Shown piece after piece: positions 36,301-47,700 of a stretch of DNA of 64,000 bases; positions within the stretch are counted from its first letter, which is position 1; each line of letters opens with the position of its first letter. The notes under the pieces are model-generated. The model was not told the DNA's origin. It saw nothing but the letters and a program-made list of their open reading frames with translations, and made no database searches. The position numbers were made by a program, and so were the translations under genes. The stretch spans positions 457,451 to 521,450 of the forward strand of contig VXAA01000923.1 in the NCBI GenBank assembly GCA_013399115.1. Reading direction: 5' to 3'. The DNA comes from Anseranas semipalmata (lineage: Eukaryota; Chordata; Aves; Anseriformes; Anseranatidae).

Positions 36301-37659
36301 CTATGATTTATTTCACACAGGTGAAGGACAGATCAGCAAAAAAGACCGTACCTAATTTTTCCAAACTAAGCACCTACCTGTATTACTAGACTGTGAGCTG
36401 CTTTCTTGACTTAAGTAGGAAGGAGCTGAAGGTTGCTTCTCTGTATTCTGAGATAGAACAGGCTTTACAGATGCCACTTCTTTTTCCTGTATAGGCAGTT
36501 GTTTCTCATGTATAGGCAAAGTTTCCTGTGAAGAAAGAGGTAACGTAACTTCTTGTGCCATCCTTACAGCTTCTGAAAATGGAATTTAGAAAAAGTGTTA
36601 ACTATATTAGGAATCAGGCAAAAAAAAAAACATTATGCCAACATTTACTAAGATTGGACAAAATGTAAGCTCCATGAAAAGATTATATTCTTCTACCATG
36701 TGTAAAGTGTAAGGCTTTTATTTAAACTTGAAACATACTAAAACATTTCTGTAAAACTCTCATCATAAACAATGAAAAAATATATCAACTTTTGGTTATT
36801 TCCACATAATCCTTTCTGATCTTCAAGTATCTGAAGCTCTTTAGCATCTTAGAGAACTGATAACATAGCACAGAATACACATGGGTAACAGTTACCTGGA
36901 AGCAAAAGACTTGCTGGTGCTAGGAACTGATTCCTAATCAGCAGATCCACAAGATCACCGACTGTACAGTTTGTTGTTCCCCAGTCATAAAGTAATTCAC
37001 ACGTAGGACTCCTTCCCATTTGCACAAATGCCTCAAATCTCCTTAAAAGAGAAATTAAAACCAACTTTAAAGAAAAGAAAAAAAAGTGACAGAGAACCAT
37101 GAAGAAGGGAGAGGGATTAATGGTAAATGAGAGGACACTTAAAAAAAAAAATCAGAATGCAATGAGCTGTACTTCAGGAGTACTTGCAGACCTGAAAATA
37201 CTAGTTAAAAAGAAAAAAGGGGGAAGTTAAAATTCGGGTAAAAGTACACATAGATGGCTTCAACATTTTGTCCAGAACCCACGACACATCTTACATGTCT
37301 GTGGCTCTAATTTATTCTAATTTCCTTAGTCAGCGTCCTTTGGCTATCGTTTGTCTTGAAACTGAACTGGAGGAGCTGGGTTCCCGGGGAACCAGGTGCT
37401 CCCAGGCCCAGACCGAACGAAGGTACGCCATGAGGGCGGTGGCACTTGCCCTGAACGGCTCACAGACGAGGCCGCGCCACAGCAGCTCCGTGCCAGACCT
37501 GATGTGCAGCTGGCTGTATCTGCTGTCCCCGGAGGGGTCGGTGATAGCCGCTGCCAGTTTCTTCCACCCTTCCTGCGGGTCGATGTAGCCCGCCAGCTGC
37601 CTCATCAGCCCGTAGCCGATGCAGCGGACGTAGGTCGAGCTGCTCACGGGCCTGCTCAT
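27298..37659 (-). CDS. IRAK4: Interleukin-1 receptor-associated kinase 4
   Basis: IRAK4 is the serine/threonine kinase recruited by MyD88 to activated Toll-like and IL-1 receptors; it phosphorylates IRAK1/2 in the Myddosome. Eleven minus-strand exons join to 1392 bases, 463 residues (human 460): 37499-37659, 36896-37041, 36378-36572, 35434-35594, 34106-34170, 33691-33805, 31560-31669, 29228-29411, 28311-28373, 27429-27587, 27298-27330. The N-terminal death domain is residues 1 to about 105 ([36 protein letters not shown]). A Ser/Gln/Glu-rich linker follows (about 106-165), then a kinase domain with the P-loop GEGGFG (197-202), catalytic Lys 217/218 (VAVKKL), Tyr gatekeeper 266 (LVYEYM), HRD 313-315 and DFG 333-335. 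The activation loop has Thr346 and Thr349, but Asp350 where human has Ser346. All catalytic residues are present, so the kinase should be active. Head-to-head with PUS7L, convergent with TWF1. Confidence 0.97.
27429..27587 (-). CDS. IRAK4: IRAK4 coding exon 10
   Basis: Acceptor CTCTTGTAG, donor ATG|GTATGT. Codes for 53 residues of the C-lobe ([36 protein letters not shown]). Confidence 0.95.
28311..28373 (-). CDS. IRAK4: IRAK4 coding exon 9
   Basis: Acceptor TTTCTCCTAG, donor CTG|GTATTT. Codes for 21 residues, [20 protein letters not shown] and one more Leu. Confidence 0.95.
29228..29411 (-). CDS. IRAK4: IRAK4 coding exon 8 (activation segment)
   Basis: Acceptor CTCCACCAG, donor GTA|GTAAGT. 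Codes for residues 318-379 with [10 protein letters not shown], the activation loop [20 protein letters not shown] and [10 protein letters not shown]. Confidence 0.96.
31560..31669 (-). CDS. IRAK4: IRAK4 coding exon 7 (HRD loop)
   Basis: Acceptor TATTTGAG (a poor pyrimidine tract), donor AAAAG|GTAAAA. Codes for residues 282-318 ([22 protein letters not shown]), the catalytic loop. Confidence 0.95.
33691..33805 (-). CDS. IRAK4: IRAK4 coding exon 6
   Basis: Acceptor TGCCATAG, donor CTG|GTAAGT. Codes for residues 243-281 ([32 protein letters not shown]), including the unusual Tyr gatekeeper typical of IRAK kinases. Human has Val where Glu267 follows the gatekeeper. Confidence 0.95.
34106..34170 (-). 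CDS. IRAK4: IRAK4 coding exon 5
   Basis: Acceptor CTTTGTAG, donor AA|GTAAGT. Codes for residues 222-243 ([20 protein letters not shown]), kinase helix C with its conserved Glu. Confidence 0.94.
34405..34940 (-). mobile_element. CR1 LINE fragment in IRAK4 intron, sense to IRAK4
   Basis: Starts with the reverse of the CR1 tail (AGAATCACAGAACGGTTTGG) and continues through typical antisense CR1 text: CCATCCAACCTGGCCTGGAA, GAATCACCTCCCTTGACCTG, GGCTTTCTGGGCTGCAAG, AGTCCTTCTCCTCAGGGGTG. It lies between IRAK4 exons at 34170 and 35434. A single N at 34725 sits where a large part of the expected CR1 sequence is absent. Confidence 0.92.
35434..35594 (-). CDS. IRAK4: IRAK4 coding exon 4 (kinase N-lobe)
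   Basis: Acceptor TCTTTTAG, donor GCT|GTGAGT. Codes for residues 168-221 with the P-loop [15 protein letters not shown] and the ATP-binding VAVKKL. Confidence 0.96.
36378..36572 (-). CDS. IRAK4: IRAK4 coding exon 3 (linker)
   Basis: Acceptor CATTTTCAG, donor ACAG|GTAGGT. Codes for residues 103-168, a low-complexity linker rich in Ser, Gln, Glu and Pro. It includes an internal repeat [14 protein letters not shown] (residues 121-134). It is the least conserved part of the protein; frame and phase fit both neighbours. Confidence 0.9.
36896..37041 (-). CDS. IRAK4: IRAK4 coding exon 2
   Basis: Acceptor TCTTTTAAG, donor CCAG|GTAACT. Codes for residues 54-103, the rest of the death domain ([30 protein letters not shown]). 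Confidence 0.95.
37499..37659 (-). CDS. IRAK4: IRAK4 coding exon 1 (start codon, death domain)
   Basis: Codes for residues 1-54 ([13 protein letters not shown]..., [13 protein letters not shown]). The ATG at 37659-37657 matches the family start and sits two bases from the assembly gap. The donor CAG|GTCTGG is weak after +2. Confidence 0.94.
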
Positions 37660-37661
37660 CC

Positions 37662-37866
37662 NNNNNNNNNNNNNNNNNNNNNNNNNNNNNNNNNNNNNNN
37701 NNNNNNNNNNNNNNNNNNNNNNNNNNNNNNNNNNNNNNNNNNNNNNNNNNNNNNNNNNNNNNNNNNNNNNNNNNNNNNNNNNNNNNNNNNNNNNNNNNNN
37801 NNNNNNNNNNNNNNNNNNNNNNNNNNNNNNNNNNNNNNNNNNNNNNNNNNNNNNNNNNNNNNNNNN
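37662..37866. other. Assembly gap (205 N)
   Basis: A run of 205 N between the IRAK4 and PUS7L start codons, inside the CpG island. It covers the 5' UTRs and core promoter of both genes. True length is unknown. Confidence 0.95.
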
Positions 37867-37887
37867 CAGGTGAGCGGGCGGGGCGCC

Positions 37888-38767
37888 ATGCTGCGGTCCT
37901 TCAGTTACGCCACCGATCACACCGGCTTCCGCGGCGCTCTCAAAAGCTCGCCCGGCGACTTCGTGGTGACGGAAATCGAGCGGCCTGAGCGCGCGCGTAG
38001 CCCCGGCCGCGCTGAAGCGCTGCGGGGAGCCAGTGCAGCGGCGGCAGAACAAGGCAGCCTGTGCCCGCAGCGACCCAAAAAGCCCAGAGCGGGGCCCCCC
38101 GCTTGCCGTGCGGGCGCGCCGGGGCCTTCCCCGCACGCCCCGGGCCGGGCAGGAGCAGAGTGCGCGGCAAACGCTGACAAAAACCTGGGTGCGGGCGGCC
38201 CTGACCTGAAACCCGGCCTCGAGGAAGCCGATGTGTTGGATTCGCTGTTAGGCGAACCCACGAGTGAGCTACTGGCTAAATTTGCTCGTGGCCTGAAGGA
38301 TGCGTGGAACTTGGAAAATAATCCCGGCGCTAGCGCTAGCGAGTTCTCGCTGGGACCCATCCTGGACAAGAACATTCGAGCTGCTTTACACAGCGCCATT
38401 AGACAGAAGTTCCCCTTTCTGGTCACTGTTACAAAAGACAATGAAATGATTGTAAGAGGAAATGCTGACTACAGAGAACTCTGTCAGCTAGTGACTGAGA
38501 AGGAGACAAGCGATTTCTTTAAATTTTTAGATGCAAAGCTAGAAAATTCCACATTTTCTTTTGAGCCTGACGGAAACAAAGAGCACAGAACGGTAGTTCA
38601 CCACTTTATCAATAAAAAATTTGGAAAACTTTTAGAAACAAAGGCTTTTACTGTGGCAGGTATCAATCATCAGCCAAATGTGTCAATAATGGTACGATTT
38701 CGAGAAAAAAGTTGGTCCAGAAAAAGGTCTGCTGGAGGTTTCCGTGAAAAACAAGATGTTTATACAG
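37888..38767 (+). CDS. PUS7L: PUS7L coding exon 1
   Basis: A large first coding exon for residues 1-293 plus one base, donor ACAG|GTAAAT. It holds the GC-rich N-terminal part and the conserved IRAALHSAIRQKFPFLVTVT and VHHFINKKFGKL. The frame upstream of the ATG runs into the gap, so an earlier start cannot be fully excluded. Confidence 0.93.
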
Positions 38768-41700
38768 GTAAATAGTACATTTATGGTAAAAGTGTTAGGT
38801 ATTATGGTGTTCTTTAGTAACACGGACCCTCGGAATCATTTTAGTATGATATCAGATAGGCCTGGTGCACCCGTTGTTTATGCTGAAATAAATCATTAAT
38901 GCAGTGTAGTTATATCACTGAAAGATACACAAGATGGATGAATCAAGTTAGTGCAGTGATTTACATAAACTGTTCAAAGGTAGTGGTTACAGTTCTGTTG
39001 GTTGTACCTCTAACTCTGTTAGTCCACGTGTGTTAGTTCTCCCTCGCAAGTAACTGGGGCCCTTGAAAGTAACTGGGGGGTTTGAAAAGATGCGTTAAAA
39101 AGATGTTGGACAGTTTAGTAAAGTCGGATTTGATTTATGATCTCATTTCTTAAAGCAGTTCGTTTCTGATACACAGAATGTTTCTAGCAGTAAGTTATGT
39201 TACTTGAATTGTGTTGCATTTTGTCAGGTAATACCCTTAACGCCAGCAGGGGTTTTTGATTGTTCTGAGTTTTGTTTAAGACATCTTTATTCTCTTTCAG
39301 CACTGGAAGAAGTCCTACTTCCTTTAATTTTGTGGGGTGGGAGAGGAAACAGTGGGAGCACTGTTTCTTTGCAGTTTGCATGCTATTATAGTTTGAAGGG
39401 AAGAACCTGACATCAGAGCACCTGTATAATTTAGATCAAATTCCTAATAATTCTGAGATGATTGTTTCAGCTTTCACCCTTCAGAAAGAAAATCTAGAAA
39501 CACTAGAAGCCATTGGCTTCTTGGCTGCTGAACTTGGAGTTCTTCCTTCAGACTTCAGTTACACCGGCATCAAAGACAAGAAGGCTATTACTTACCAACC
39601 TATGGTTGTGAAGAAGGTTACTCCTGAGAGGTACTAAAAATCTGGGTATATTCAGTTTAGGACATATTTTAATATAGGACATATTTTAATATGTTAATAA
39701 GTATCAATGTGGGGCAGTCTGCTGAAATGTTCTTACTGCTGTGTCCTCCCCTCCTCTCTCAGAGCACAGTGGCAATGGCTTTAATATTTTGTGGATTTAG
39801 GATATATACAGCGTAGGATTGAAGGCTCCCAGTGTGGGAATTTCTTCTTGCTTTTCTTGTTTGTTTGTTGGTTTTCATAATATGAATATACTACATCATC
39901 TGGGACATTATCCTTCCAAGTCATGCTCATTTTATCCACTTTACAGTTTCTTAAATACCATCCACTAGCTGGAACAGAGAGGAAACCCGCACTACATGAC
40001 CCAACAGTTTTCCACATACTATCAAAGTTTTATCTTGTGGTCCACAGACAACTTAAGAGCCTTATACAGATGAAAAACTAAAGTAAATCACTACAATTAT
40101 ACTTTGGACAGATGCTCTCTTAGAGTGCTGAATATCAACTTCTATTATATTGCTCAGTTTAGAAACATGAGACTAAGAAGATGCCACCAAACGTGAAGGT
40201 AGAACATACATTCTGAATAACGTGCCAATAATACAAGACATGCCATTCAACTCCACATTTTTGTCACTCGCTGTAGGCAACTCAGTGGGTAAAAAATATG
40301 TATTAAGTTCTGCAGTGGTAACTGCAGTAAAAAATAGCCAGCGTAAAAACCATAGCTTATTTCTTCCCCAGCCTTAACTTGCTAATGGTTTTTAGTCTTA
40401 GCAACAAAGAACACTTTTCAAATAAAAGGAATTAGAATTTATGTTTTTAGGGTTTGATACCAACATAAATGAGTCTAAGTAGTAAAATTCCACTGCAAAC
40501 TGGGCTGTAAGGCCACTTGTTCAAGAGGATGAGCAAAACTTTGTCCTAATGTATAAAAGATTAAGCAAAATAGTTAAATGCTTCCAAGCCACTAGTATAA
40601 CAGGAAAAAAATAAATAATTTACAAAATTGTTAAAATACTGCTTAGAAAGTAAGCTGAAATTTCCCTTGATTTGAATGACTGTTTCTTACACATAAGAAC
40701 AAAGAGATTGAGTGGATACTTTCAAGGGCAAATACTTGAACTGTCAGCTGTGTTTCCAATTACAAGCATGTGCAAGCATACCCAGAGAATCAGTGCTCTG
40801 AGTTTGTTTTTGTTAAGGCTGACCAAGAAAGAGCAAATTGCGTTTTGGAGACCGCTAGAGTGGCAGACATTACTATTTCTTCTTCTTCTTCTCTTTTTTT
40901 TTTTTTCTTTTTAATGAGAAGCAGATTTTCAGGACTGAAGAATAAATCGTTTGTTTTTCAATTAAAAATACAAAATTCAGTTTGGTTGCCTTGAGAACGT
41001 TCAATGAATTGCTTCATTCCAATACCTGTCAAGTTACAAAACATAAATTCAACTGAAGCAAACATTTGAAAAGTATTTATGGATTACAACTAAATTTTAA
41101 GACTGCTCTCTCTGCATTTGATTTGATTTTTCTCATAGTAATCTGTGTTAAATCTTTACATCTCTTTTGAATTCTTAAGCCTTTTTAATTCTAGTATAAG
41201 GTAAGGAAGATATTTATTACAAGTTGTATAGCTTTAATAGTGGATGGCTCATAATTTCTCCCAATTATTTACACAGGTTGAAAGAAATTGGAAGCAAAAT
41301 GGAAAAAAAGGGCATGAGAATACACAACATACGTTCAGCATGCCAGCACCTTAGACTTGGTGAGCTGAAGGGCAATCACTTTGATATAGTTGTGAGAGAT
41401 CTCAAACACCACAGTCATGACTCTTCTGCAGATTTGAAAGAGAGAATATCTGAAGCAATGGAAAATATTGAGGTAAAAAAGCTGCATGGCTGCCAATAAA
41501 GGGTTGTAATTGTGTGCTGTAAAAAGTTGCTTTTAAAAAATGATTGTAATGGCAGAACAATGGCAATATTTCCTTTTTTTTTTTGATGCTTTTGCTATTT
41601 TATGGTCTTCCTGCATTATCCAAAGAACTGGGAGCAAAGCTGCCATCTGAAGGAGGACCGTAAGTGAACTCATACTGTGCTACAGACTTCAGAACCCAAC

Positions 41701-44700
41701 ATGGTGCGGCAAGACAGATGGGAAGTTTGGTAGCAAATGAGTATCAATATGTGTTTCACAGTGGCAGTTGATTGGGTAAAAGAATACAGTTTATACATGT
41801 CAACTGCTTGCCTTTTTTGGTCTTGTGAAGAAAATGCAAGGTTGGTTTGGGTGAAAAAATGTATACCTTCATTGCGTAAATAGATGTGAAATGTCTGTAG
41901 CAGACAAAGATCTGAAATTCAGTGGGTTTTGATTGCTGTTATCCTTAGTCCCAGAAAAAAAACTCATCATCAGGCAATCTTAAGTCACTGAGAAAAGTAG
42001 AAGAAGATCATGGAAAGGAAAAAGTTTAGATGTTTTGTATAGAAGTTATTTTCTTACCCTTTCTTTCTAGGTAATGACTGTAATACAAAATACTTTAAGA
42101 AGATCAATACAGGAATAAAGACTTGAATGAAAACTATCCAGTGTGCAGAAGCAAAATACATGACGTGTACTGTAAAAAAAAATTCAGAAATTAATTTTAT
42201 TACTGAAAAAAAATAAAACCAATCAAGTAGTGCTCTAATGCTTTTCTCTCTTCTACATCTGACTTTTTTTTTGTTTTGCTGTTCAGGAAAATGAACATGA
42301 ATTCCTTTGATTGCGTGTCTTGCTTCATTAGATGTAACCTACTGGTCAGATGATGAATGACAGAAACAGCATGTGTATTGATCCAAAAGAAGGATTTTTT
42401 ATCTTCCATGAAAACAAAATTGCATGTGGGTCCTATGGAAGTCCAAAGCAAGGTTATATGATTTGAACTGATTAACCATGTCCAAAACAAATTCCATATG
42501 TTTGTTGATTGTGTACCCCATGCATATTTATTATTTTTTAGAAAAGTTTGTTCTTGTTGCGTCATATGGCTATGATTTTGCTACACTCATGTGACCTAGC
42601 ACTCATCAGGAGACGTAAAATCCCAGTTAGCAGAAATGTGTTTACTCTTGGTCTTTACTATTGTAATAATCATAGAAACAATCTCATGTGAAAAAAAGAG
42701 TATTTTAAAGAAAAAATGTCCAACAGTTGTTACCATTCATTACCTGTGCTATGCTGCATTTGCTTCAGTAGAGATTTCATATTTTGGCACATAGAAAGAC
42801 GTCACTTTCTTTGACTTGAACTGAAGTAGTATTTATAATAATTACATATAAATGATTTTGTTTCATATACCTAGTTTTTTTGAAAGTCAAGAGAATAGAA
42901 CTTGATTGTCTTTTTATACCTTTCTAAATTAGTTGCCGAAATAATGTAGTGAGTCATGAGTTACAATTTTGTTATGTATTATTTCTGATTAAAAAAAAAG
43001 TGTATGTATTTTGGATATAAATATAGATGTATGTGTGTTGTATGCTTAGTCTCACTAATAGTACCTGGCATTTTGATGTTTTTAACATATTTATTCTTTC
43101 TAATTCTAGACAAAAGGTTTTGTAAATTACTTTGGACCTCAGCGATTTGGACAGGGACAAAATGTTCAGACAGATCAAATAGGATTGGCTCTACTGAATG
43201 AAGAAATGGTATTTTCATTTTGTAATTTAAGTAGTTAGTGTCAAGTTCATTTCACATTACTGCTGCAATGTCTGGTTCTGGAGCTGACCTTTGTAGTGAG
43301 CAATTTCATTTGTGAGATAAACCCGTATGTGTGCTGGAAGTAATTGCCAGATTAGTTTTGACGACAACACAAGCATGAAGATTTTCATGCTGAATCAAGA
43401 AAATCTGCTTTAAACAGTAGGTGCAGCTGTAGGTAGTTCAGGAAGTGATTCTTCTATCTGTGGTGGGTATGTGACTGTCATCATGCCACTTCTCAGGGAC
43501 GTGGCTGTATTCCATACAAAGTCTGAACGCTAAAATGAAGCAATCTTTATACAGTGCTTATTCATGGTCCTTATTGCCTCTCAACCTGTAACCCCTTTAT
43601 CCTACTGGGGGTCTATATTCCTTTTGCAAATGTCACAAGATACTACATAGGATCATACGAAAGGATTTGCTTTTTCAATGCCACAGTAATTTATCTGCTG
43701 TATAGAAGAGATTGCTGCTTTCCATTATTCCTTGGCTACTTTCCCAAAATCTTAGTTCTGAGCAAATGTTCCCATGTAAGCTAAGGAGAACTTATTTCTT
43801 ACGTACTAATTCATAAGGTAAGAGTCATACACTTTTCAATGTATCTAGTATAGTATTTGGCACAGGTTTAAAACAGAATCAGGCTCTACAAAGTCAAATG
43901 AATACTTGAGTATCCTTTCCCTCTAATCTTGTTTTGATTCTGAGAAAAGTCAGGAAAATTTATTCTCCAAATATAAGAAGAATTTGAGGGCAGTCCATAA
44001 AGGTAGTTGTTGACGTATCTGACATTCTGAGTTCTGGTATGTTAGCAGTTGACACCATGTGTCAGTCCCTGCAGAGTAATGATATAAATCTCTAGTCTTA
44101 ACTCAGTTACTTTTTAATTTGAAACATGCAGAAACTACTATTTGTATTAAAAATGTGGCAGTATATGCTTACACTGTCCCAATACAGAGGAAGACAAGAA
44201 TAAAATGTTAATAAAAGAGATGAACAGTTGGTATATATGGTTGCAAGTTGTGTGGCTCCGTTGGTGTTGCAAGTAGTGTTTTCCCTGTCACAGCATCAGA
44301 ATGATTGTTGCCCCTCTGTGTGAGACTACCAAAGGTGCTCAGTGTCAGTGTTACATGACACATGCTGGAGGGAAAGAAGAGGAAGGAACTTTCCTGCTCA
44401 GGATAGATTGATGGCATTACAAAGCAGAGGAGTTCTAATCGGATGTTCAAGAAGAGATTTCTCATAGAGCTTTGAAGGCTGCCTTGTGTCCTCTGTGTGA
44501 CTAGAACCTTTCCTTAATCTGACAAGTAACATAGCCACACTGGTGGCTATGCTGTTCATGGTGTCTTCTGTGAAAGGGAGACTTTCATTTAGACCTTGAA
44601 GAACTGAAATGATTTTGAGAGGTTGCAAATCTGTTAGCACAGAGTTGGATGCATGAGTGTCTGTTTAGTTGACAAATAATTATTTTTAAGTGCAAAAAAT

Positions 44701-47700
44701 ATAAATTATTAATATTGTTCTTTAAAGGTGAAAGCTGTGAAATTATTCTTCACGCCTGAAGATACTGATGACGCTGTAAACAAGGCAAAAAGATACTTTC
44801 TTCAAACTGGTAAGTCCACTTAAATTGTCTATTTATCTATTCAGCGTAGGTATTGTGAGGGAATAAAGTGTTGCTGCACAGAGAGGTACTTTTTATTTTG
44901 CTGTTGCTTTATACCACTTATAGTTTATTCCGTGGAACTCATTAGAACTGCACATATCATTTTTAATGAAATGAAGATCATGTGCAAAAAATATGCAAAA
45001 CAGTGAAATACTAACATATTTCAGGTGCAAGACAGTGCAGAAATAAATCGTATATAGCATAATGCTGGAAAAGACTACAGTAATTTTCTCAAAGCAGTTT
45101 TGGCCTCCTTCAATCTGTTTGCTTTTGGAATATATTTTTTTCCTCTCTAATTTAAAAGGAAGTCTGCAGAATGAGGCACCCAACTCATACTCAGCATTTA
45201 CCACATCTGGGCATCTAAGTTTCTGAAATTTCTATAATAATCTTAGCTCTTGGTTTTTTGCACCTTTGGGCTTTGTTTTCATGTGCTTTTAATTATGTAT
45301 CTTCTTCCACGCATTCCTGTGATCTGCCTTCTTTCTTTCTTGAAATGAATTAAACAAAACATGCCAAAGACAGCGTGCTGAGTAAAATGCTCTATATGTC
45401 ATATTTATTGTTGTTGTCATTCAACTTGCCCATATTTCCCTCCAAAACTAAACATTTTAAGTTGATCTTGACCTCAAATGCTTGATCTTTTCAAATCTTC
45501 CGCATTTGTTAGCCTGCTTATCCCTGTACATTGACAAGACAGCTACAATATATGGCTTCAAGGGACACAGATACGTTTCATTTCACAGATGAGATAAGAT
45601 GAATCATTCTGTGCTGTACATTGTTGTATGACGCATGGAAAGACATTGGTGTGGACTCTGAAAAAAGCTGCTTGCTTTTTCCTAAAAGCAAAAGGCTATG
45701 CAATGGCTCCTTCAGATAATCACCCTTTATGAGAAAAATTAGGAAGGAAAAATATGTAAAACATAAAAGTTTAAATATAAAATATTTACATAATGTAGTA
45801 CAAATCTGATTAAATATAATTTCATCTTGGTTGAGGCTCAGACTTCCCAGTGGCCATTGCAATTTGTAACTTTAAACTAAAGACATATTTTTTACCCTCT
45901 ATGAAATATGTATTCTCAAATGATTTAAAATCAAGGTTTAATGTTCTTTCCTAGCTTGTTTTTTACTTTCAGTAACCTGATCTAAAAAAAACTTTGGAGC
46001 GATGAAATACATTTCTAAGAAACTACAAACTAGATTGAATAACTGAATGACAGCTAGATTATTTTATCCCATGTGAAATACAGATAATAGAATTCATGGG
46101 ACGATGTTGATAGGCATGTGAGATGGAATTTGTCTGACATGACACATTGAAAGAAATGGAATAATAACCTAAAAGTCAGCATAAAGAGTTAAAACTGACA
46201 TAATTTTTTCCTACCTGATTATTTCATCTTTTTAAGTGTGTTTTTTCCTGTAGGTAGTATTTGAAAAGTCAGTGATTACTTATATGGTTATTTTTGTTTA
46301 TATCAGAAGATGCAAAGGGCACACTCATGATGCTGCCAGAATTTAAAGTGAGAGAGAAGATGTTGTTACGTGCTTTAAATCGCTATGGTGTAAATCATGA
46401 AGGTTGTACCAAAGGATGGCTCAGTATTCCTCATTCCATGCGCATATTCTATGTCCATGCTTATTGCAGTAAAATATGGAATGAAGCAGCATCATATAGG
46501 CTGAAGATTTATGGTTCAAAAGTTGTTGAGGGTGATCTAGTCTTCACTGAAGAAAATGATGAAAGCCTTTCCCTGAATGACAAGGTGAGTCTTTACAAAA
46601 TAGTTCTTGTAAAAAATTAGCTTAACGAACTTGAGTACATTAACATGTCGGACAATAATGTAATGTTCTTATTTGGCTATGTTTATTAAAATACTTACTG
46701 TTCATAACAAGGGTGAAAAAGTGATGTACTTTTTTTTTTTGATTTACCACAAATAGGCATATATACTAGATGTATTTTAACAGCTTTTATCTGTTTTGGC
46801 TAATCATTTTATTCAAGGGGTGAGAAGGAACAGAATGGCAGAATTGATGTGTGTAACAGCTTAGCCTGCATGGCATCTGATGCTCTTCTTAGGATCGGGC
46901 TGGGGAAAACCTTCAGAGTAGGCTAGGGGTGGACCTATATTATCAGTCAGATAGACTGGTAGATCTGAGTCTTGCTTCCAAGGTCAGACCTTGCCATTAT
47001 ATACATTATTGAATGTAAGGCCATGGTGAAAAGTGGCCTCAGACTGAACTGGTAATCTTGCTGCAGCTACACAGTCAAAGCATGTTTAGCAAAATTTCAC
47101 TTACTCAGGCAATTAAAACAGGTTGATGATGAGTCTAAACTGTTGGCAGCTGTTCAAAAAATGCAGTACTCTTCTTGGGAAAGTAGCAAAGGGCAAGGGA
47201 GTGTTTCTGCTTGCCCATGGCACAGCCTTGGTGCTGTGCATGGAGCCACAGGTGAGCAAATGTGTTAAAGCCAGCCATGAAGTGTATGCTGGTCACAGGC
47301 TTTGGCATGCTGACGTCCATTTCTGAAACCGTCTCTTCTTCCAGGTTTAACATACCTTTTTCTGTGGAGGCAGTTATCTTTCTCCTGATCATCAGATAGA
47401 GCATAGAATTTTGCAGTGTTTTACTGGAAAATAAACGGGTGTGCATGGGCAGAATGTATCTCATTTCTTGGGTGGAAATTCTTATAAATCTGAAAGAAAA
47501 GCACTTGAAAGGTTACTGAATAATTTCTAGTCCCTGTTAAGAGTGGCTTCTGTTTCTGTTGTGATTTTTCTTCAATAATATTTTTGAGAGCGAATGTTAA
47601 TAAACCAAGTAGATCAAATCAAATGAAAAGCAGAGCTACCAAATTTAGCATTAAGTTACTGAGTTTATTATATATTCCTATATTCCTATTTGACAGAACA

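Larger units (their letters stand above)
37390..38350. promoter_or_regulatory. Bidirectional CpG-rich promoter of IRAK4 and PUS7L
   Basis: GC- and CpG-rich sequence surrounds both start codons (37659 on minus, 37888 on plus), which are 228 bases apart on opposite strands. The space between is almost wholly the 37662-37866 gap, so transcription starts and factor sites cannot be read. Short head-to-head spacing within a CpG island is the classic arrangement of a shared promoter. Confidence 0.75.

Noticed and set aside
37867..37876. CAG|GTGAGC donor-like motif at the right edge of the gap
   Set aside because: It is followed within 12 bases by the PUS7L ATG with no acceptor between, so it is more likely 5' UTR or promoter sequence than a used donor.
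37396..37887. Upstream extension of the PUS7L frame through the second gap
   Set aside because: The sequence before the gap is the antisense strand of IRAK4 exon 1; the gap length is arbitrary, so the joined frame has no meaning.
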